NCBI RefSeq assembly: GCF_024158035.1
Contig: NZ_JAMZEK010000001.1
Coordinates: 654,001 to 718,000 of the forward strand
From: Dyella lutea
Lineage (GTDB): Bacteria; Pseudomonadota; Gammaproteobacteria; Xanthomonadales; Rhodanobacteraceae
Length of the DNA: 64,000 nt
Direction: 5' to 3'
The notes beneath the pieces were generated by a model. The model worked only from the letters and a program-made list of their open reading frames with translations, had not been told where the DNA came from and searched no databases. Positions 1 to 9,146 of the stretch are shown in pieces. Position 1 is the stretch's first letter. Each line of letters starts with the position of its first letter. Both the position numbers and the translations under genes were made by a program.

Positions 1-702
1 CTCGGTGAGCGCCACACCCATCGCCGCCAGTGCGGGGCGCTGCTCGGCCAGCGGCATGCGCACGATGCGGTCTTCGATCGTGCCGAGCTTCTGCATCGCC
101 GGTAGCGCCATCACCGCAGCGACCAGCGCCGCCATGCGCGGCCAGCGTGCCGCATCGATCGCGTACTTCACGAACCCGGCGGTGCGGAAGAAGCTGGCGA
201 GCGTGATGTCGGCGATGGACAGCTCGCCGAACGCGAATCCCGAAGTCGGCAGCTGCGCCTCCAGGTACTCCAGCGCGGCAGGGATCTCCTCCTCGCGCGC
301 CCTGCGCACCATCGCCTCGTCGGCCTCCTCGCGAAACAGGAAACGCTTGGCACCGAGCTGGAAGAACAGCTTCCAGATCAGCACGTCGCCCAGGTGGGTG
401 TCGGCGTACTCTTCCAGCCAGCGCGCCCGGGCGCGCTGGCCCGGATCGGCCGGGTACAGCGACGGCGTCGGGTGGCAGTCCTCCAGGTACTGGCAGATCA
501 CGCTGGAGTCGTTGAGCACCAGCTCGCCATCGATCAGCACCGGGATCCGGCGCAGCGGGCTGAGCCGGGTAAACGCCTCGTTGCCGACGAACGGGGCGAT
601 CGGGTCGATCCGGTAGGCGATGCCCTTCAGCTCCAGGCATGCGAGCACCTTGCGCACGTAGGGCGAGATGTAGCTGCCGATCACGCTGACGGCTTCGGCC
701 AT
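1..702 (-). CDS. Glutathione S-transferase family protein (partial, runs off left edge)
   Basis: The reading frame is open from the ATG at 702 to the first base of the window, giving 234 visible residues and no stop, so the C-terminus lies outside. The start MAEAVSVIGSYISPYVRKVL has the GST N-terminal thioredoxin fold pattern (SPYVRKV near residues 13-19), followed by RRIPVLIDGELVLNDSSVI, which carries the cis-proline and the Glu/Asp-Ser glutathione-binding motif. A helical C-terminal domain follows with the typical core GELSIADITLASF (Asp N-cap). These proteins are cytosolic and conjugate glutathione or act on small electrophiles; the substrate cannot be told from sequence. It is transcribed away from the S9 peptidase, so the 243 bp between them must hold both promoters; I saw no convincing boxes there. 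Family call is firm, role unknown. Confidence 0.85.
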   Translation of the reverse strand, partial: MAEAVSVIGSYISPYVRKVLACLELKGIAYRIDPIAPFVGNEAFTRLSPLRRIPVLIDGELVLNDSSVICQYLEDCHPTPSLYPADPGQRARARWLEEYADTHLGDVLIWKLFFQLGAKRFLFREEADEAMVRRAREEEIPAALEYLEAQLPTSGFAFGELSIADITLASFFRTAGFVKYAIDAARWPRMAALVAAVMALPAMQKLGTIEDRIVRMPLAEQRPALAAMGVALTE

Positions 703-945
703 GGCCGGACTCCGAGGGGCGGGAGAGCCGGCAGGGTGCGATGGGGCCGTGCGCAGCGTCAAGGCGGGTTTGTCGACAGGACTTCTGGCAGGGGTACCCC
801 CGTGGCTGGCGGGACTAGCATCCGGGATCGGGCAGCGACAGGGGCGCTGCGGGCTTCCGCGATGCGGGCACGCCGCGAATCAGGGATGCTGTCCGGATTA
901 TCGCCGGAGCCTTCCGGCGCACGTTCCCACGCAGCGGAGTCCCTC

Positions 946-3273
946 ATGCGATCCATCCCCGCGACATCGCGCCTGCTCGGCGCGCTGGTCCTCGCCGGCC
1001 TTGCCGCCGGCGTCCATGCCGAAGGCCCCGTGCTCACCGATGCGGACTACGCCCGCGCCGAGCAGATGGTCGGCTACAAGGCGATCCCGCTGGTCAATCA
1101 CGCGGTCACCCGCGTCTCCTGGCTGGACGATACGCACTTCGCCTACGACGACCACGACGCCAGCGGCGACCACTACCGCCGCATGGACACTGCCACCGGC
1201 CGCAGCGAACCGCTGTTCGACCAGGCCAGGCTGGCCCAATCGCTGAGCAAGCTGGCCGGCGGCAAGCCGATCGAGGCGGACAGGCTCGGCCTGCGCGGCA
1301 TCGCCGTGGCGCCGGACGGCCGTTACCAGCTGGAAGTCCGCGGCAAGACCTACCTGTGCAGCGCCGACGCGGTGTGCGCCGAGCCGGCCAGGGGCGAAGC
1401 GAAGGGCGACGAGCCGGGCGTGCTGTCGCCGGACAAGAAGTCCGAGGCCTTCATCCGCGACTGGAACCTGTGGATCCGCGACGTCGCCACGGGCAAGGAG
1501 ACCCAGCTCACCACCGACGGCGTGAAGAACTTCGGCTACGCCACCGACAACGCCGGCTGGAAGCACACCGACCATGCCATCCTGGAGTGGTCGCCGGACT
1601 CGAAAAGGATCGCGACCTTCCAGCAGGACCAGCGCAAGACCGGTGACATGTACATGTTCACCACCAACGTCGGCCATCCGAAGCTGGAGGCGTGGAAGTA
1701 CCCGCTGGCCGGCGACAAGGACATCACCATGATCGAGCGCGTCGTCATCGACGTGCCGACGAAGAAGGTGGTGCGGCTGGACATGCCGGCCGACCAGCAC
1801 CGCTCGACCCTGTGCGACGACGTCAGCTGCGGTCCGGACGGTGGCTGGGACGACGTGAAGTGGGCGCCGGACAGCAAGACCATTGCCTTCGTCTCCACTT
1901 CGCGTCATCACAAGCACGAGTGGTTCCGGATCGCCGACGCGGCCACCGGCAAGGTGCGCACGGTGTTCGAGGAGTCGGCCAAGACCTACTACGAGAGCGG
2001 CATCGGCAAGGCCAACTGGGCCTATCTGCCGGCCACCCACGAGGCGGTGTGGTACTCCGAGCGCAGCAACTGGGGCCAGCTGTACCTGTACGACCTGACC
2101 ACCGGCAAGCTCAAGCACGCGATCACCACCGGCGACAGCGTGGTGACCGAGATGCTGAAGGTGGACCCGAAGACCCGCACCGTGTGGTTCGAGGCGGTGG
2201 GCCGCACCAAGGGGCTGGATCCGTACTTCACCCAGTTCTACAAAATCAGCCTCGACGGCGGCAAGCCGACCCTGCTCACGCCCGAGCCGTCCGATCACCA
2301 GATCAGCCTGTCCCCGGACGGCGACACCTTCGTCGACGCGTATTCCACCCCGACCGTGCCGCCGGTGACGGTGCTGCGCTCCAGCGGCGATGGCCACACC
2401 CTGGCCACCGTGGCCAAGGCCGACATCAGCCGCCTGCGGGCCGTGGGCTGGGTGCCGCCGGTGCCGATCACGGTGAAGGCGCGCGACGGCAAGACCGAGC
2501 TGTACGGCCTGATGTTCAAGCCGTCCAACTTCGACCCGCACAAGAAGTACCCGATCGTCGACTACGTGTACCCGGGTCCGCAGATCGGTTCGGTCGGATC
2601 GCGCGCGTTCTCGGCGGCGCGGGTCGACCACCAGGCGCTGGCCGAGCTGGGCTTCATCGTGGTGGCGATCGACGGCATGGGCACGCCCTACCGTTCCAAG
2701 GCCTTCCACGATGCGTGGTACGGCAACATGGGCGACAACACGCTGCCCGACCAGGTCGCCGGCATCAGGGAACTGGCCAAGCGCTATCCGTGGATCGACG
2801 CGACCCGCGTCGGCATCTGGGGCCACTCCGGCGGCGGCAACGCGTCCACCGACGCGATGTTCCGCTATCCCGACTTCTTCAAGGTCGGCTGGTCCGAGAG
2901 CGGCAACCACGACAACCGCAACTACGAGGACGACTGGGCCGAGAAGTACCAGGGCAAGCTGGTCACCGACAAGGACGGCAAGAGCAACTACGACGACCAG
3001 GCCAACCAGAACCACGCGGCCAACCTCAAGGGCCACCTGATGCTGGTGCACGGCACGATGGACGACAACGTGCCGGTGACCAACACGCTGCTGGTGGCGC
3101 AGGCGCTGATCAAGGCCAACAAGGACTTCGACATGCTGCTGCTGCCGAACATGCACCACGGCTACGCCGAGGACGCGCCGTACGTGATGCGCCGGCGCTG
3201 GGACTACTTTGTGCGCTACCTGATGGGCGGCACCCCGCCGAAGGAATACCCGATGCACCCGACGATGCCCTGA
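946..3273 (+). CDS. Secreted S9 family (dipeptidyl peptidase IV-like) serine peptidase
   Basis: A 775-residue exported serine peptidase. I place the start at 946, because a clean signal peptide begins there (MRSIPATSRLLGALVLAGLA, then GVHA/E); the open frame extends further upstream but that part looks non-coding. Residues about 100-480 form a DPP-IV-type beta-propeller with repeated WSPDS/WAPDS blade motifs, and about 510-770 the alpha/beta-hydrolase domain. The nucleophile elbow is GHSGGG with Ser628, the acid is Asp706 or Asp707 in HGTMDDN, and the base is His738 in MHHGY. Classical DPP-IV uses GWSYGG, so this belongs to a divergent branch. A Glu-containing aminodipeptide anchor is not obvious, so N-terminal dipeptide specificity is inferred only. 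Probable role is periplasmic or secreted peptide degradation. It converges on the M56/BlaI pair across a shared terminator. Confidence 0.85.
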   Translation: MRSIPATSRLLGALVLAGLAAGVHAEGPVLTDADYARAEQMVGYKAIPLVNHAVTRVSWLDDTHFAYDDHDASGDHYRRMDTATGRSEPLFDQARLAQSLSKLAGGKPIEADRLGLRGIAVAPDGRYQLEVRGKTYLCSADAVCAEPARGEAKGDEPGVLSPDKKSEAFIRDWNLWIRDVATGKETQLTTDGVKNFGYATDNAGWKHTDHAILEWSPDSKRIATFQQDQRKTGDMYMFTTNVGHPKLEAWKYPLAGDKDITMIERVVIDVPTKKVVRLDMPADQHRSTLCDDVSCGPDGGWDDVKWAPDSKTIAFVSTSRHHKHEWFRIADAATGKVRTVFEESAKTYYESGIGKANWAYLPATHEAVWYSERSNWGQLYLYDLTTGKLKHAITTGDSVVTEMLKVDPKTRTVWFEAVGRTKGLDPYFTQFYKISLDGGKPTLLTPEPSDHQISLSPDGDTFVDAYSTPTVPPVTVLRSSGDGHTLATVAKADISRLRAVGWVPPVPITVKARDGKTELYGLMFKPSNFDPHKKYPIVDYVYPGPQIGSVGSRAFSAARVDHQALAELGFIVVAIDGMGTPYRSKAFHDAWYGNMGDNTLPDQVAGIRELAKRYPWIDATRVGIWGHSGGGNASTDAMFRYPDFFKVGWSESGNHDNRNYEDDWAEKYQGKLVTDKDGKSNYDDQANQNHAANLKGHLMLVHGTMDDNVPVTNTLLVAQALIKANKDFDMLLLPNMHHGYAEDAPYVMRRRWDYFVRYLMGGTPPKEYPMHPTMP

Positions 3274-3293
3274 GCGGCGCGGGGTTTCAGACG

Positions 3294-3325
3294 AAAAAGG
3301 CCGGCCCCGCGGGGCCGGCCTTTTT
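3294..3325. terminator. Bidirectional intrinsic terminator
   Basis: A perfect 32-bp palindrome: five A, a GC-rich stem ggccggcccc and its complement, then five T. It lies between the converging S9 peptidase (ends 3273) and M56 protein (ends 3345) and gives a stem plus U-run in both directions. Confidence 0.9.
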
Positions 3326-3344
3326 GCTGCGCGACACGTGTGGG

Positions 3345-5201
3345 TCAGCGCACCGGCACAGCCTCGGCCAGGCCTTTGGCCAGCGCACCGTCGATCAGCG
3401 CGGAGAGCTCGCGGTCGGCGCGGGCGGAGGCCGCCTGCTGACGCTTGCCCAGCTCGGCCTGTTGCTTGCCGAGTTCGGCCTGCTGCCGGCCCAGTTCGGC
3501 CTGGCGCTTGCCGAGTTCGGCCTGGCGGGCCTGTAGGTCCTGCTCGCGGGCCTCCAGCGTGGCCGCGCGCGAGGCCGCGTCGTTCTGGCCGATCAGCGCC
3601 GCCCGTTGCATCGCCAGCTCGGCCTGCTGCTGGCCGAGTGCGCCCTGCTGCGCGCCCAGGCCACCCTGGCGTCCGCCTAGCTCGCCCTGTTTGCCACCGA
3701 GCTCGCCCTGCTTGCGGGCAAGCGCGGTGACCGGTGCATAGATCGCCCTGGCGTGGGCGACGGTGGCGGCATCGCGGATCACGTAGGACTTGTCGCCACG
3801 GCGCACCCATAGCAGCGGCTCGCTGCCCTTGCGCAGGCGACGTGCGATGGCGACGTCGCCGTCGGTACCACTCATCGTGACCGAGTCGCCGTCGAACAGC
3901 GCGAATCCGTTCTGCGCGTGGTCGTCGGTATCGATGTCGATGTGGCTGTAGCCGCTGAAGGCGATGTTGTGCGCGGGAGGCGCCGGCGGTGCGGGTGGGG
4001 CGGGCGGCGCCACCGGTGGCGGGGGCGGTGGCATCGATGCGGCGACCGGCGGAGTCGGGGGAGGCGCCGGCAGTGCGGGCGGCACCGGCATCGGCGCGGC
4101 ATCCTGTCCGGCCGTGGCGGCGGCTGGTGCCGCGGCACTGGCCGGGCGGGCGGAGACGGCGGCGCCGGTCAGCGAGGGCTCGGCCGCGGTGACGCGGTAG
4201 GGCACCACGCCGACGGCGGCGATCAGCGCCACCAGCAGCCACCCGCGCAGGCGGGAGGAGGGATCGGTCTGTTGCAGCATGGTCAGTCGCCTCTTCAGGT
4301 TCTCGAACGTGGGGGATGCGCCGGCCAGGCCGGCGTGCAGGGGGTGGCCCACGCCCAGGCGCAGCAGCAGTCGGCCGTAGGCCTGTGGGGCCGAGCCGGA
4401 ATGCCGAAGCACCTGCGCATCGCAGGCCGCTTCGCGGTGCAGGGCGTACTCGCGCATCGCCCAGCGCACCAGCGGATGGAAGAAGAACAACCGCAGCGCC
4501 AGCGCCGGGACCCAGGCCAGCCACAGGTCGCCGCGCTGCAGGTGGGCCAGTTCGTGGTCCAGCGCCATCGCTGTCTCGTCCGGCGAGAGCGAGTGTTCGG
4601 CAGGCAGCAGGATCGCCGGCCGCCAGGGTCCGACCACCTGCGGCGAGACGACCTGCGTGCTGGCGCGCAAGTCGGGAGCGCGGCGCAGCCCGAGTTCGCG
4701 GGCCCGTCGGGTGCACAGGGCCTGCAGGGCGGCATCGTCGAGCGGCGTCGAATCGCGGCGCAGCGACCATGCCTCGTGCTGCTGGCGCATAGCGCGGACC
4801 AGCAACAGCAGCAGGCCCGCGATCCAGCAGGCGGCGAGTTCCGCATGCCAGTGGCCACGCCCCGCATCATCCGGGGAACCCACCAGCACCGGGCTGTCCG
4901 TCGTAGCAGACACCATCAGCGGCGGCCCCTCGGTGTTGACCGCGGACCGCACCACCGAGACGTGTGCCGGAACTTCCGCCGGCGCAGCGGCCAGCCATCG
5001 CAGCGGCACCGGGTTGAGCCACAGCAGGCCCACCAGCAACTGCAGGCCGACCAGCCACCACAGCTGGCAGCGCACGGCTGCCGGCAGTCGCGGTCGCAGG
5101 CGGATCACCAGGGCAACCGCGCCGATCAGCACGCAGGCCTGCAGCGAGCTCCAGACCAGGCGCTCCAGCAGGGCGGTCGCGAGACTCTCGAGGGGGGCCA
5201 T
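3345..5201 (-). CDS. M56 family (BlaR1/MecR1-like) membrane metallopeptidase with coiled-coil tail
   Basis: A 618-residue inner-membrane protein. Residues 1-320 hold the M56 domain: hydrophobic segments near the N-terminus, about 100-125 and about 300-320, and the zinc motif HELAH at 216-220 followed by an acidic EAACDAQVL site. After that comes a Pro/Ala-rich linker (about 345-400), a domain of unknown function, and a Gln/Glu/Leu-rich tail (about 497-590) built of near-heptad repeats of the type QAELGKR, predicted coiled coil. In BlaR1 the C-terminal part is a penicillin-binding sensor; here I see no SxxK/SxN/KTG set, so the signal is unlikely to be a beta-lactam. M56 proteins cleave or trigger cleavage of a BlaI repressor; the gene starts one base after the stop of such a repressor, so the two are translationally coupled. 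Confidence 0.85.
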   Translation of the reverse strand: MAPLESLATALLERLVWSSLQACVLIGAVALVIRLRPRLPAAVRCQLWWLVGLQLLVGLLWLNPVPLRWLAAAPAEVPAHVSVVRSAVNTEGPPLMVSATTDSPVLVGSPDDAGRGHWHAELAACWIAGLLLLLVRAMRQQHEAWSLRRDSTPLDDAALQALCTRRARELGLRRAPDLRASTQVVSPQVVGPWRPAILLPAEHSLSPDETAMALDHELAHLQRGDLWLAWVPALALRLFFFHPLVRWAMREYALHREAACDAQVLRHSGSAPQAYGRLLLRLGVGHPLHAGLAGASPTFENLKRRLTMLQQTDPSSRLRGWLLVALIAAVGVVPYRVTAAEPSLTGAAVSARPASAAAPAAATAGQDAAPMPVPPALPAPPPTPPVAASMPPPPPPVAPPAPPAPPAPPAHNIAFSGYSHIDIDTDDHAQNGFALFDGDSVTMSGTDGDVAIARRLRKGSEPLLWVRRGDKSYVIRDAATVAHARAIYAPVTALARKQGELGGKQGELGGRQGGLGAQQGALGQQQAELAMQRAALIGQNDAASRAATLEAREQDLQARQAELGKRQAELGRQQAELGKQQAELGKRQQAASARADRELSALIDGALAKGLAEAVPVR

Positions 5202-5202
5202 G

Positions 5203-5589
5203 TCAGCGCTCCTTGCGCTGCGACTGCAACTGGGCGACCAGCGATTCCAGCTCGGCCAGCTCGGCGTCGCTGACTTCGGCGCGTTCGGACAGGTAGGCCA
5301 CGAACGGGGACACCGAGCCGCGCAGGGTCTTCTCCACGAAGCTGCCGACCGCGCTGCGCATCGCCTCGGCCGGGCCGGTGGCGGCGTCGTAGCGGTACAC
5401 GCCCTTGAGCTGCCGGCGCTTGAGGTAACCCTTGCCGCGCAGACGCTCCATCATCGTCAGCACGGTGGAGCGGGCGAGGGCCCGCGCCTCGCCGAAGTCG
5501 GCCGCGACCTCGCCGACGGAGGCGGCGGGGTGCTCGGCCAGATAGTGCAGCAGCGCCAGTTCCTGGTCGCCGATCGTGGGCTTGCCCAT
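5203..5589 (-). CDS. BlaI/MecI/CopY family transcriptional repressor
   Basis: A 128-residue winged-helix repressor. The open frame extends to 5622, but that ATG lies inside an operator palindrome; I choose the ATG at 5589 (MGKPTIGDQELALLHYL) because it has a good GGAG ribosome site about 8 bases upstream and fits family length. The N-terminal half is the DNA-binding domain (recognition region STVLTMMERLRGKGYLKR, ending in the wing YRYD); the C-terminal half is the dimerisation and cleavage region. In the family, the partner membrane protease inactivates the repressor. It is followed after one base by the M56 gene and preceded by two operators that overlap its own promoter, so it should repress its own operon. 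Target genes elsewhere cannot be seen from this window. Confidence 0.9.
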   Translation of the reverse strand: MGKPTIGDQELALLHYLAEHPAASVGEVAADFGEARALARSTVLTMMERLRGKGYLKRRQLKGVYRYDAATGPAEAMRSAVGSFVEKTLRGSVSPFVAYLSERAEVSDAELAELESLVAQLQSQRKER

Positions 5590-5603
5590 GGCGGGGCTCC
5601 GTA

Positions 5604-5650
5604 TGACTACAGGTGTAGTCAAGCTACGCCATGACTACACCTGTAGTCAA
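5604..5650 (-). promoter_or_regulatory. Twin BlaI-type operators and promoter of the blaI-M56 operon
   Basis: Two 18-bp palindromes, 5604-5621 and 5632-5649, each TGACTACA-2-TGTAGTCA and opposite in their GG/CC centre. This matches the known BlaI/MecI operator core TACA-N2-TGTA. On the minus strand TTGACT (5650-5645) is a good -35 with a weak -10 GTAGCT (5627-5622) after 17 bp, so bound repressor would block the promoter. Confidence 0.85.
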
Positions 5651-5677
5651 CAGGCCTTCTGGCAGCCGATCCGGCAA

Positions 5678-5710
5678 AGAAAAACGGGCGCCCCGAGGGG
5701 CGCCCGTTTC
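5678..5710 (-). terminator. Intrinsic terminator of the TonB receptor gene
   Basis: A perfect 13-bp stem (5682-5694 with 5697-5709, aaacgggcgcccc and its complement), two-base loop, and a T-rich tail on the minus strand. It ends the receptor transcript just before the BlaI operators. Confidence 0.85.
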
Positions 5711-5733
5711 CGGTACGACGGTGGTGCGATGGA

Positions 5734-8700
5734 TCAGAACGTGTACTTCAGCGTCAGCATGGCCGACCACCGCGACACCACGCGGCTCGGGTCATAGAAG
5801 CCGCCGTCATATACCTGCAGCGGCTGCGGCTGGTAGTTGCCGTTCTTGTCGGTCGGCAGGTTGTAGACGTACTGGCCCTGCGCGTTCACGCCGCCGTAGT
5901 TGACCAGCGTGCGGGTCGGGTAGATGCCGGTGATGCGCTGCTGGCCCCAGTTCTTGTTCATCAGGTTGAGGAAGTTGTAGACGTCCAGACGGACCTCACC
6001 CTTGTTGCCCTTGAACAGACCCGGGATCTCCTGCGAGAAGCTCATGTCCAGCGTGGTCACCCACGGCGTGTGCGCGCCGTTGCGGGACGCGATCTGGCCG
6101 CGATGGTCCTTCAGGTACTTGTCGCTGGCGAGGAAATCCTGGAACTGCTGGATCTGCTGCGCGGTGGCGTTGCCGTAGCTGACCTTCGGATCGTTCGCGG
6201 TCGGGATGTACGCCGGATCCCAGCCGGAGATGCTGTCGCCGTTGGCGTCGTTGCCGAACACCCAGGTGTACGGGTTGCCGGTGCGGCCGTTGTAGAACAT
6301 CGACACCTGCGTGGCGTAGTCGCCGAAGAAGTTGTGCCTCCAGTTCAGCGCCAGCTTGATGCTCTTGGCGGTGTTGTAGTTCGAGGTGGCCGCCACGTCG
6401 CTGTTCGGGTTCAGGCGCGCAATGCGCGAGTAGCCGGAGTAGGCGATGGTGTCGGCGCCCGGATCGACGTCGGTGGCGTGGTTGAGCGTCACGCTCGCGG
6501 TGCCGGACAGGCCGTCGGTGAACGGCTTGCTGACCGCCAGGGTGAAGCTGTCGGACTTGCCCTTGTGGGTGTTGGTCAGCAGCGTCGAGGCCGAGCTGAA
6601 GGCCAGGTTGCGGTTGGCCAGCGCGTCCTTCGAGGTGGGCGCCTCGCCCGGGGTCTTCCAGAACTGCTCGCGGCCGTCGGGCAGCACGCCGGTCGGCGCA
6701 CCGAAGTTCACGACCTGGTACAGGATGCCGTCGCGCACCTGGATGTGCTGGTACTCGGCCGATGCGACCAGGCCCCACCACGGCAGCTCGCGGTCGAGCG
6801 CCAGGCTCGCCTTCCACACGGTCGGCAGCTTGAAGTTCTTGTCGATGGTGTCGATCGAGCCGGCGCCACCGCCGGCCGGGATGTTCTGGTTGAACGGATC
6901 GGCGCTGAACGCGGCGGTCGACGGATCGAACGAGGTATACGACAGCAGGGTGACGCCGTTGTTCTGGTACGGGTTGGTCATCCACACCGTCGGCGGCGAG
7001 GTCTGGAACAGGCCCACGCCACCGCGCAGCTGCGTGCGGTAGTCGCTGTCGAACGAGTAGTTGAAGCTCAGGCGCGGCTCGACCACGCGGTTGTGCGAAC
7101 CGATGGTGTAGTTGTTCGGATAGCCGAACGCCTGCTCGAACGCGGCGTTGTACACCGGCGCGTTGCTGGAGTGCGGGATGTCCACGCGCACGCCGTACTG
7201 CACCGACAGCTGCTCGTTGACCTGCCAGGTGTCCTGCAGGAACGGGCTGTACTGGCTGTAGGTCCACTTGCCGGCGATGTCGTTGAGCGTGTAGCCCGGC
7301 GCCGGGTGATAGAGCTCGTACTTGTTGTAGTTGCCGGCAGCGAAGTTGGCCAGGCCCCAGAACGTGTACACGCCAAACTCGGCCTGGCCGAACAGGTTGT
7401 TGATCTTGTTGCGCTGGTAGTCGATACCGCCCTTGATGGTGTGGTCGCCGACGTAGTACGTGCCGGCCAGGAACACGCTGAGCTTCTTGGTATCGATGTG
7501 GTTGTAGTGGCGGTAGCGCTCCTCGCCCAGGTTCACCGACGGGCCCTTGCCGTCCGGCGACAGGTTCACCGTCACCGACGGCTGCTGGTACGGCGCGGTG
7601 GTGTCCTGCACGTACTTCTGGAAGCCGACCTTCGCTTCGGTGGAGAAGCTGTCCGACCAGTCGTCGAACAGGTGCGCGACGTAATTGTTGGTGGTGATCT
7701 TCTTGGTGTAGGTGTAGCTGGACAGGCCGACGCTGCTGGCGCCGTTGCCGCCGACGGCCGGCAGCAGCTCGCGCGTGTTCTGGTAGGTGAAGCTGGCGCG
7801 GTGGTTGTCGGTGATGTTCCAGTCGATCTTGCCCAGATAGCGCTTGTCGTCGTAGGTCAGGCCGGTGGAGCCGCCGAAGTTGCCGGGGGTCAGGCCCAGC
7901 GCGGTGGCGGTGTCGATCACCTTCTGCAGGTCGCCCGGCGACACCTTGTTGCTGGTCGACGCGCCGTCACCCAGCGAGGCGTCCAGGCCGTTGGCCGAAT
8001 CGGCGCCGATGCCGGTGGTCTTCTCGTGCTCGGCCGAGACGAAGAAGAACAGCTTGTCCTTGATGATCGGGCCGCCGAAGGTCGCGCCGTAGGTCGCGTC
8101 CTTGTCGTAGCCGTTGTACTTGTAGCCCGGGTTGCTCGACGGCAGCCAGCCGGCGTCGCCGACCAGGTGGTTGGCGTTGCGGTACGAGTAGTACAGCGAG
8201 CCGTGGTACTGGTTGGTGCCGGACTTGGTCACCGCGTTGACGTCGGCGCCGACGGTGTCCGAGCTCACGTCGTAGTTGGCGGTGGAGATGTTGTACTCGG
8301 CGATGGTCTCCGGCGAGATCGCCGCCTTCTGGTACGGCAGGCCGTTGGCATTCAGGCCGAACGGGTCGCCCTGGGTCACGCCGTCCACCGCGATGTTGTT
8401 GTAGCGGTTGTTCATGCCGTTGGCGGAGATCGAACCCACGCCCTGGTCCAGCACGGTGATGCGCGGGTCGAGGCGGGCGACGTCGTCCACCGAGCGATTG
8501 CCCTGCGGGGTGGCGGCCAGCTGCTGCTGCGAGATGTTGGTCGACAGGCCCTTGTTCTCGCTGGAGAAGGTTTGCGCCAGCGCCGAGGCGCTCACGGTCA
8601 CGGCCGAGAGATTGCGGGCCTGGGCGGCGCTCGGCGCCATGCTCAGATTGATCGACGAGGTCTGACCCAGCTGCAGGAACACGTTGTCCTGCTCGGCGGC

Positions 8701-8976
8701 GGTCGAACCACCCTTGTTCACCGTGATGTCGAACGGACCGCCTACGCGCAGGCCCTGCGCGGCGTAGCGCCCGTCGGCGTCGGTGGTCACGGTCTTGGTG
8801 GTGCCGGACGGACGGTGGACGATGGTCACCGTGGCGTTGGCGACCGGCTGGCCGGCGGTGTCGAGCACGCGGCCGGCGACGCCGGAGGTGGTCACGTTCT
8901 GCGCCGAGGCGGTGCCGACGGCGAGCAGAGTGGCGATGGCGACGGGCAGCAGCCGGCCGCGAAGGGTGGATTTCAT
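5734..8976 (-). CDS. TonB-dependent receptor, Oar-like, with carboxypeptidase-regulatory N-domain
   Basis: A 1080-residue outer-membrane protein. It has a signal peptide (MKSTLRGRLLPVAIATLLAV...ASAQ), then a carboxypeptidase-regulatory-like beta-sandwich at about 30-110 (GRVLDTAGQPVANATVTI, DADGRYAAQGL), a plug domain at about 125-250 (DDVARLDPRITVLDQGVGS, INANGMNNRYNNIAVDGV-like stretch) and a long barrel ending in the C-terminal aromatic KYTF. This architecture is that of Oar-type receptors, which in Xanthomonadales occur in many copies and import peptides, metal chelates or oligomers; the ligand is unknown. The gene is monocistronic, with its own terminator downstream and a 170-bp intergenic region upstream that must carry the promoter. 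No TonB box could be assigned. Confidence 0.85.
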   Translation of the reverse strand: MKSTLRGRLLPVAIATLLAVGTASAQNVTTSGVAGRVLDTAGQPVANATVTIVHRPSGTTKTVTTDADGRYAAQGLRVGGPFDITVNKGGSTAAEQDNVFLQLGQTSSINLSMAPSAAQARNLSAVTVSASALAQTFSSENKGLSTNISQQQLAATPQGNRSVDDVARLDPRITVLDQGVGSISANGMNNRYNNIAVDGVTQGDPFGLNANGLPYQKAAISPETIAEYNISTANYDVSSDTVGADVNAVTKSGTNQYHGSLYYSYRNANHLVGDAGWLPSSNPGYKYNGYDKDATYGATFGGPIIKDKLFFFVSAEHEKTTGIGADSANGLDASLGDGASTSNKVSPGDLQKVIDTATALGLTPGNFGGSTGLTYDDKRYLGKIDWNITDNHRASFTYQNTRELLPAVGGNGASSVGLSSYTYTKKITTNNYVAHLFDDWSDSFSTEAKVGFQKYVQDTTAPYQQPSVTVNLSPDGKGPSVNLGEERYRHYNHIDTKKLSVFLAGTYYVGDHTIKGGIDYQRNKINNLFGQAEFGVYTFWGLANFAAGNYNKYELYHPAPGYTLNDIAGKWTYSQYSPFLQDTWQVNEQLSVQYGVRVDIPHSSNAPVYNAAFEQAFGYPNNYTIGSHNRVVEPRLSFNYSFDSDYRTQLRGGVGLFQTSPPTVWMTNPYQNNGVTLLSYTSFDPSTAAFSADPFNQNIPAGGGAGSIDTIDKNFKLPTVWKASLALDRELPWWGLVASAEYQHIQVRDGILYQVVNFGAPTGVLPDGREQFWKTPGEAPTSKDALANRNLAFSSASTLLTNTHKGKSDSFTLAVSKPFTDGLSGTASVTLNHATDVDPGADTIAYSGYSRIARLNPNSDVAATSNYNTAKSIKLALNWRHNFFGDYATQVSMFYNGRTGNPYTWVFGNDANGDSISGWDPAYIPTANDPKVSYGNATAQQIQQFQDFLASDKYLKDHRGQIASRNGAHTPWVTTLDMSFSQEIPGLFKGNKGEVRLDVYNFLNLMNKNWGQQRITGIYPTRTLVNYGGVNAQGQYVYNLPTDKNGNYQPQPLQVYDGGFYDPSRVVSRWSAMLTLKYTF

Positions 8977-9146
8977 CGGAAAGACCTCGGGTAGTGGGAA
9001 AACCGATGCGCCTCAGGCCCTTATCGGAGCCCAAGACGCGCAAACGCCGGGCCCCGGGGAGGGACTCGGCGTCTGTAACCACACAATTTTAACGATCTTT
9101 GTTACGCCCGGATATCACCCAGGTGTCGAAACATGCTGCTATCCGT

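Noticed and set aside
394-945. Upstream extension of the S9 peptidase frame
   Set aside because: It lacks a ribosome site and overlaps the divergent GST; the signal peptide starts at 946.
898-4770. A 1290-residue open frame on the minus strand
   Set aside because: It is antisense to the S9 peptidase and out of frame with the M56 gene. The composition is that of a shadow frame in high-GC DNA (Val/His/Arg-rich, no domain).
3345-5201. Beta-lactam sensor BlaR1/MecR1
   Set aside because: The penicillin-binding C-terminal domain motifs are absent; only the M56 part is shared.
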